Part shown: positions 31,959 to 37,657 of the stretch, one piece after another
How the letters are laid out: each line of letters begins with the position of its first letter
Position numbering within the stretch: the first letter of the stretch is position 1
From: Rhodospirillales bacterium CG15_BIG_FIL_POST_REV_8_21_14_020_66_15
GTDB lineage: Bacteria; Pseudomonadota; Alphaproteobacteria; Rhodospirillales; Casp-alpha2
DNA length: 37,657 nt
Reading direction: 5' to 3'
Assembly (NCBI GenBank): GCA_002781745.1
Contig: PFFW01000122.1
Coordinates: 1 to 37,657, forward strand
Position numbers and translations under genes: made by a program
Notes under the pieces: model-generated
What the model was told of the DNA's origin: nothing
Database searches by the model: none
What the model saw: the letters and a program-made list of their open reading frames with translations, nothing else

Positions 31959-32975
31959 ATGGCCAAGTGGCCCCAAGCGACTCCGCCTTACCGGCACCAC
32001 CGCCGCGCCAAGGGCAGCGAGCCCTGTTTCGCGGCCATAGACCTGGGCACCCACAATTGCCGCATGCTGATCGCACGGCCGTCCGACGACGGCCCCGTGG
32101 TGATCGACGGATTCTCGCGCATCGTCCGCCTGGGCGAGGGCCTGACGCATTCGGGCAACCTGTGCGAGGACGCCATCCGGCGCACCATTTCGGCGCTCCG
32201 CGTGTGCGCCGGCAAGATCAGGCGTCATAACGTGGTGCGCTCGCGCCACGTGGCCACGGAGGCCTGCCGCCAGGCCATCAACTGCAAGGACTTCTTCCGC
32301 AAGGTGCATGCCGAGACGGGCATCATGCTGGAGGCCATCCCGGCCGAGGAAGAGGCGACCCTGACGCTGACGGGCTGCCTGCCGCTGCTGACCGGCGGCC
32401 ATTCCCGGGCCCTGATGTTCGACATCGGCGGCGGCTCGACGGAACTGAGCTGGATCGACCTGGAACATTGCGTGCCGCGGCCCATCGGCATCCTGTCGCT
32501 GCCCATCGGCGTGGTGAACCTGATGGAGAAGAACGCCTCGCCCGACTGTTCGGCAGAGCGGTTCCGCATCCTGGTCGCCGAGATCGACACGCTGCTGGCG
32601 CCGTTCGACGCCGAGTTCGGGATTTCCGGGACCTTCGCCCGCGAGGGCGCCCTGATGCTGGGCACCTCGGGCACGGTGACGACGCTGGGGGCCATGCACC
32701 TGGGCCTCGCGCGCTACGACCGCTCCCTGGTCGACGGCCTGATCCTGGAGTTCGCCGACATCGAGCGCCTGGCCGACCGGGTGTCGGCCATGTCCTGCGA
32801 AGTGCGCAAAGGCCTGCCCTGCATCGGCCCGGAACGGGCCGACCTGATGGTCATGGGCTGCGCCATCCTGAAGGCGATCACCAAGCGCTGGCCCGCCGGG
32901 CGCCTGCGCATCGCCGACCGCGGCGTGCGCGAGGGCCTTCTGGTCCGCATGATGCAGGAAGCCGCCAAGCAATGA
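31959..32975 (+). CDS. Ppx/GppA-family phosphatase
   Basis: The 338-aa protein has the actin-like ATPase phosphate loops of exopolyphosphatase/guanosine pentaphosphatase enzymes: [49 protein letters not shown] and [15 protein letters not shown]. It is shorter than E. coli Ppx and lacks the C-terminal HD domain, which is the usual alphaproteobacterial form. It may hydrolyse polyphosphate or pppGpp. An in-frame ATG at 31881 exists; 31959 is preferred by family start. It overlaps rlmE by four bases. Confidence 0.93.
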   Translation: MAKWPQATPPYRHHRRAKGSEPCFAAIDLGTHNCRMLIARPSDDGPVVIDGFSRIVRLGEGLTHSGNLCEDAIRRTISALRVCAGKIRRHNVVRSRHVATEACRQAINCKDFFRKVHAETGIMLEAIPAEEEATLTLTGCLPLLTGGHSRALMFDIGGGSTELSWIDLEHCVPRPIGILSLPIGVVNLMEKNASPDCSAERFRILVAEIDTLLAPFDAEFGISGTFAREGALMLGTSGTVTTLGAMHLGLARYDRSLVDGLILEFADIERLADRVSAMSCEVRKGLPCIGPERADLMVMGCAILKAITKRWPAGRLRIADRGVREGLLVRMMQEAAKQ

Positions 32976-33712
32976 CCTCCCGCTCAGGTTCGGGCCGTTC
33001 GGGCTCAGGGCGTCCCGGGGCTTCCAAGCCGCGCGGCACGCGGTTTTCCGGGCGCGGCCTGCACAACCGGGTGAAGACCGCCAAGGGGCGCAAGACGTCG
33101 TCCAAGATGTGGCTGGAGCGGCAGTTGAACGACCCCTACGTGGCCGAGGCCAAGGCCCGCGGCTACCGCTCGCGCGCCGCCTTCAAGCTCAAGGAACTGG
33201 ACGTCATGTTCGGCCTGCTGAAGAAGGGCGGCCGCGTGGTCGACCTGGGCGCCGCGCCCGGCGGCTGGACCCAGGTCGCCATGAACGCCGTCGGCCCAAA
33301 GGGGAAGGTGGTCGGCATCGACCTGCAGCCCGTGGATCCGATCCCGGGGGCGCTCCTGATCCACCAGGACTTCATGGAGGAGGGCGCGCCCGAGCGCATC
33401 AAGGCGGCGCTCGACGGCCCCGCCGATCTGGTGCTGTCGGATATGGCGGCACCCGCCACCGGCCACCGCCAGACGGACCACCTGCGCATCATGAGCCTGT
33501 GCGAGGCGGCCTTCGACTTCGCCTGCGAGGTCCTGGCGCCCGGCGGTGCCTTCGTCGCCAAGGTGCTCAAGGGCGGAACAGAGAACGAGTTGCTGGCGCG
33601 CATGAAACAGCGCTTCGCCCAGGTCAAGCACGCCAAGCCGCCGGCGAGCCGCGCCGATTCCGCCGAAAGCTACGTCGTTGCCATCGGATTCCGCCCGGAA
33701 TCCGGGGCCTGA
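32972..33712 (+). CDS. rlmE: 23S rRNA 2'-O-methyltransferase RlmE (FtsJ)
   Basis: The 246-aa enzyme has an Arg/Ser/Gly-rich N-terminal extension ([15 protein letters not shown]), then the RrmJ fold with SAM motif [15 protein letters not shown], the catalytic K-D-K-E set (Lys in [10 protein letters not shown], Asp in [12 protein letters not shown], Lys in FVAKVLKGG, Glu in SAESYVV). It methylates U2552 in the ribosomal A loop. Its ATG overlaps the Ppx/GppA stop (ATGA), showing coupling. The N-terminal extension is longer than in E. coli and probably binds RNA. Confidence 0.96.
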   Translation: MTSRSGSGRSGSGRPGASKPRGTRFSGRGLHNRVKTAKGRKTSSKMWLERQLNDPYVAEAKARGYRSRAAFKLKELDVMFGLLKKGGRVVDLGAAPGGWTQVAMNAVGPKGKVVGIDLQPVDPIPGALLIHQDFMEEGAPERIKAALDGPADLVLSDMAAPATGHRQTDHLRIMSLCEAAFDFACEVLAPGGAFVAKVLKGGTENELLARMKQRFAQVKHAKPPASRADSAESYVVAIGFRPESGA

Positions 33713-33754
33713 ACGGAGCGGGCACGGCCCCCTTCCGCGCCCGCGTCAAGGTGC

Positions 33755-35296
<1,542 letters not shown>

Positions 35297-35354
35297 GGCA
35301 GGCCCCCGTGGCGCGCATCGAAACCGAGCGGCGCTCTACTTCTCTATCCCGCCG

Positions 35355-35846
35355 TCAGCGCGGCCAGCGCGGCAATTGGTCCAGCCCCATGTAGGTGATG
35401 ACCGCCCCCAGGATCACCACGACGATCATGAACGCCAGCAGCGTATAACGATGGAAGTTACCTTCCGTCGGCGACTTGATCGCATGGATTTTCTGGAACG
35501 TGGCGCTGAAATGTGTGGCCACGGCATGAATGCGGGCAAGCTCGTTGTGCTGCCAGAACTGATAGATCACCAGCATGAAGACGCAGGCGCAGGTCATAAG
35601 AATGATGAGGCCGGTCAGCGCACTGACGTATCCAGCCTTGGCCCCAACCAGCTTGGCGATCACCAACAGTCCCATGAATACCGCGAGCGTCGATCCCACG
35701 GTCCACCACTGCTGCGCCTTGACGAACAGAAGGGCGTCATTGGCCTTGGTGTAGATAAGGGACAGTTCCGCCCGGACTTCTTCGTCGATGGGTTCGGGAA
35801 CGTCCTCGTCGATCACTTCCTCTTTTTCTTTCGTCCTGCCAGTCAT
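35355..35846 (-). CDS. Small integral membrane protein, unknown, 163 aa
   Basis: Not recognised. An acidic N-terminus (KEKEEVIDEDVPEPIDEEVRAEL) is followed by three membrane helices (around STLAVFMGLLVIAKLV, SALTGLIILMTCACVFMLVIYQFW and LLAFMIVVVILGAVITYMG), with a helical stretch HNELARIHAVATHFSATFQKIHAIK between the second and third. ATG 35846 has AGAGGAG seven bases upstream. It follows the ExbB/ExbD-like group on the same strand but with a 112-base gap, so membership in that operon is uncertain. Confidence 0.8.
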   Translation of the reverse strand: MTGRTKEKEEVIDEDVPEPIDEEVRAELSLIYTKANDALLFVKAQQWWTVGSTLAVFMGLLVIAKLVGAKAGYVSALTGLIILMTCACVFMLVIYQFWQHNELARIHAVATHFSATFQKIHAIKSPTEGNFHRYTLLAFMIVVVILGAVITYMGLDQLPRWPR

Positions 35847-35958
35847 GCTTGGCTCCTCTGCAACTGACACGTACCCGCATTATCGCGCAAAGCCGGCGCG
35901 GTGACTTCCATGACTTACGTATAGGCTTTTGAAACAACTTGCTGAATCTGGCCGCACA

Positions 35959-36477
35959 TTAAATCTTGAATTCCCTGGGGTCGATGATGCGCGGCGGCAC
36001 CAGCGGCGCCTTGAGGGGCGGCTGCGGTGGCGGCTGAATCTCCACGTTCAGGTCCCCCATGTCCTCGGGGCCTTGTTTGGAGAACGGATTGGTGATGACC
36101 AGGACCGAATTGCGCCTGACCGCGTCCTCCAGCCCGTCCTGAAGCTGTTCGGCGAAGCGCGGGTTCCAGGGAATGGAGTAGTAGCGGGGCGCCGGTTCGT
36201 CGGGCAGACGCAGCCACAGATAGATGGCCTCGCCCTCGTCGAAGTCGACGCCCAGCACGACGGCCTTCGGCCGCTCCCGTTCATACCAGGCATAGGCCAT
36301 CGGCTTGGGCCGGGACAACAACTCCACAAGCTGAAGATACGCGAGCGGCAGGAACACCGCCACCGCCGCGACGGCGGCGAACCGCACCCAGGTCCGGCGC
36401 GGCGCCCAGACGGCGAGCACGCCCAAGGCAAAGGCCGTCAGGGTCATTGCGGCGAAGATGTAATAGATGATGTCCAT
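35959..36477 (-). CDS. Membrane-anchored protein of the ExbB/ExbD-like cluster, unknown, 172 aa
   Basis: Not recognised. Two N-terminal helices (MDIIYYIFAAMTLTAFALGVLAVW and VRFAAVAAVAVFLPLAYLQLVELL) form a hairpin; the C-terminal 105 residues (PKAVVLGVDFDEGEAIYLWL onward) form a soluble beta-rich domain and end in a proline-rich tail (QPPPQPPLKAPLVPP). By topology the soluble part follows the second helix. It is 23 bases after the ExbD-like gene and likely co-transcribed. Conserved-hypothetical proteins like this travel with MotA/TolQ/ExbB genes in alphaproteobacteria by my recollection, function unknown. Confidence 0.82.
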   Translation of the reverse strand: MDIIYYIFAAMTLTAFALGVLAVWAPRRTWVRFAAVAAVAVFLPLAYLQLVELLSRPKPMAYAWYERERPKAVVLGVDFDEGEAIYLWLRLPDEPAPRYYSIPWNPRFAEQLQDGLEDAVRRNSVLVITNPFSKQGPEDMGDLNVEIQPPPQPPLKAPLVPPRIIDPREFKI

Positions 36478-36500
36478 CCTGGGTCCCTACCCGTCGGCTG

Positions 36501-37103
36501 TCATCTGAGTTCCGTGATCAGCGGCTTGCGCAGCTTGCTCACGCTGCCCTCGACCAGCCTGCCCTCGCCGTCCAGGCGAAAGCGGAAGGCCGTTTCCTCC
36601 TGGTTCTTGTAGCGCAGTTCGACGGTCGTGGCGGCGACCTGTTCCGGCTCCTCCAGCGGGCGCTTGACGCTGACCACCACCCGCACGGGCAGGCGGACGT
36701 CCTTGGGCAGGTGCCCGTACATGTGCACGTTGACCACGTATTCGCCCGCCGGGATGCCGCGGCTGTAGCTCATCTCGTAGTTCCGGTCGGTGGCGTCGCC
36801 CTCGATCCCCAGGTCGTCGCGCAGGAGGTTGAAAGTGAAGCCGCTCTGATTCCAGAAGCCGACGGGACGTTCGCCCGGCGCCTTGACCCACAGGTCCACG
36901 TCGTAGGGCATGTCGTTGGGCCAGTGCACCTCAACCATGACGTTGCCGGGGGCCTTGGCTTCCTCCCGCTGTTCCTGGGGCGGCTGCAGATGCGGCAGCA
37001 GCATCACCACCATGGCGACGAAGCCGATCAGCGCCAGCAGGATGACGTCGCGGAACACCGTGCCCGCTGTGTCCTCGTCGTCGAAATATTCAAGTTCTTC
37101 CAT
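36501..37103 (-). CDS. ExbD-like single-span protein with large beta-sandwich periplasmic domain
   Basis: The 200-aa protein begins with an acidic stretch (MEELEYFDDEDTAG), then a single helix preceded by Asp19 (FRDVILLALIGFVAMVVMLLP), placed like the proton-pathway Asp of ExbD/TolR. The periplasmic 150 residues differ from ExbD: they read as a beta sandwich (MVEVHWPNDMPYDVDLWVKAP, GFWNQSGFTFNLL, GEYVVNVHMYG, TTVELRYKNQEETAF), somewhat like YfaP/DUF2135-type or pre-peptidase domains. ATG 37103 is preferred over GTG 37112 because of AAGGGTGGG upstream. It directly follows the ExbB-like gene. Confidence 0.8.
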   Translation of the reverse strand: MEELEYFDDEDTAGTVFRDVILLALIGFVAMVVMLLPHLQPPQEQREEAKAPGNVMVEVHWPNDMPYDVDLWVKAPGERPVGFWNQSGFTFNLLRDDLGIEGDATDRNYEMSYSRGIPAGEYVVNVHMYGHLPKDVRLPVRVVVSVKRPLEEPEQVAATTVELRYKNQEETAFRFRLDGEGRLVEGSVSKLRKPLITELR

Positions 37104-37127
37104 GACGCCCACCCTTGGCGCCCCGCC

Positions 37128-37657
37128 CTATTCGGCGGCCTGACGTCGATCCAGGCCGTCGGCAGCCGCCGGCGGTCCCTGCAGGACGGTGGTCAGCAGC
37201 CGAACCGTCCCGGACGCCAGGATGCGATGGTTGACGATCAACCAGACGTAGAGAATCGCTCCCACCAGGGTTGTGTTGAGGGCCACGGACATGCCGCTGA
37301 TGAGGGTCGCCACCATGGCGCCGACCTTGGTGGCGTCGGACGCGGCCGAGGGATCGACGCCCGACAGCGAAATGATGAAGCCGATCACCGTTCCGATCAG
37401 GCCCAGTAGGACCAGCGAGTTGGCGACATGGCGAACCACGACGATACGGTTGGAAAGCGTCAGGCGCAGAACCTGCGCCGCGCGTTCCGTCGCGCGTTCG
37501 TCGCCCGACGCCTGCGCGGCCCTAAAGCGCCCGCCGGGCGAACCCGGCGCCGGGCGGCCGTCCTCGACCGTGATCATCTCGCGGCTGGTCTGCCAGATCT
37601 TCCAGGCAGCCAGCGCGGTGCCGTAGGCGAACACGGCGCAGATCACGCCCGTCAGCT
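37128..37657 (-). CDS. MotA/TolQ/ExbB proton-channel family protein, C-terminal part
   Basis: The open frame runs into the right edge, so the N-terminus is missing. The visible part has a cytosolic linker (WQTSREMITVEDGRP and a long charged region), then two helices with the family core SLVLLGLIGTVIGFIISLSG and GMSVALNTTLVGAILYVWLIV, including the TT pair that lines the proton path in ExbB/TolQ. It ends in a short polar tail. It should form a pentameric inner-membrane channel driving the ExbD-like partner encoded 24 bases downstream. The process powered is unknown. Confidence 0.88.
   Translation of the reverse strand, partial: LTGVICAVFAYGTALAAWKIWQTSREMITVEDGRPAPGSPGGRFRAAQASGDERATERAAQVLRLTLSNRIVVVRHVANSLVLLGLIGTVIGFIISLSGVDPSAASDATKVGAMVATLISGMSVALNTTLVGAILYVWLIVNHRILASGTVRLLTTVLQGPPAAADGLDRRQAAE

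Noticed and set aside
31797-32972. Minus-strand frame of 391 codons
   Set aside because: Antisense to the Ppx/GppA gene, and it would run over the tRNA-Gln promoter; no motifs.
32975-33030. Ser/Gly/Arg repeats at the RlmE N-terminus as a possible DNA repeat element
   Set aside because: It is an in-frame low-complexity coding extension, not a mobile or CRISPR-type repeat.

Overview
The window is about 37.7 kb of high-G+C, densely packed chromosomal DNA. It looks like an alphaproteobacterium, probably Rhodospirillales-like. Evidence: the gene repertoire (short-type psd next to pssA, a Ppx/GppA-rlmE-guaB cluster, GcvA-type LysR, fused MnmC, DUF3012 lipoprotein, ZrgA/DUF3299 proteins) and a palindrome that fits the alphaproteobacterial Zur box. 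No rRNA, CRISPR array, IS element or prophage was seen. One tRNA gene, tRNA-Gln(CTG), is present.

Layout. 1-1.1 kb: start of icd and a LOG-family nucleosidase, both leftward. 1.2-2.5 kb: cytochrome c' facing a b561-type cytochrome across a shared hairpin. 2.6-6.7 kb: LysM envelope protein, a conserved unknown, psd-pssA (phosphatidylethanolamine synthesis) and a 2OG-Fe(II) oxygenase-like protein. 6.7-14.5 kb: accessory metabolism with three regulators (LysR, TetR, GcvA-like LysR), an SLC13/RCK permease, an SDR, a D-2-hydroxyacid dehydrogenase, and two small ORFs that each diverge from a LysR gene. 14.5-18.8 kb: leftward cluster of DUF3299 protein, ZrgA, an ABC ATPase, an FtsX-type permease and an aldo/keto reductase, with a Zur-box palindrome before zrgA. 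18.9-19.9 kb: orphan histidine kinase. 20.2-25.7 kb: etfBA, DMT permease, a YeeE/YedE pair behind a SqrR/BigR-like operator, a lone cNMP-binding protein, and a MATE transporter. 25.7-29.8 kb: argE, mnmC, DUF3012 lipoprotein, single-domain receiver protein. 29.9-31.7 kb: a small accessory island with vapBC between two nearly identical terminators, then a lower-G+C orphan membrane protein, ending at the tRNA-Gln 3' end. 31.9-35.3 kb: Ppx/GppA, rlmE, guaB. 35.4-37.7 kb: leftward membrane genes including an ExbB/ExbD-like pair whose ExbD-like member carries an unusual periplasmic domain; it runs off the window.

The most interesting points are: (1) two small basic ORFs, each divergent from a LysR gene and each followed by a structured 3' region with a C-rich 14-nt hairpin loop and an intrinsic terminator, reminiscent of the small-protein/sRNA arrangement of cuckoo RNAs in Rhodobacter; (2) the atypical ExbB/ExbD-like operon; (3) the readable regulatory sites (Zur, SqrR-like, twin TetR operators wrapped around a divergent promoter pair); (4) the vapBC/tRNA-Gln island. 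All functions are from reading the sequence and family knowledge; nothing was searched or computed.
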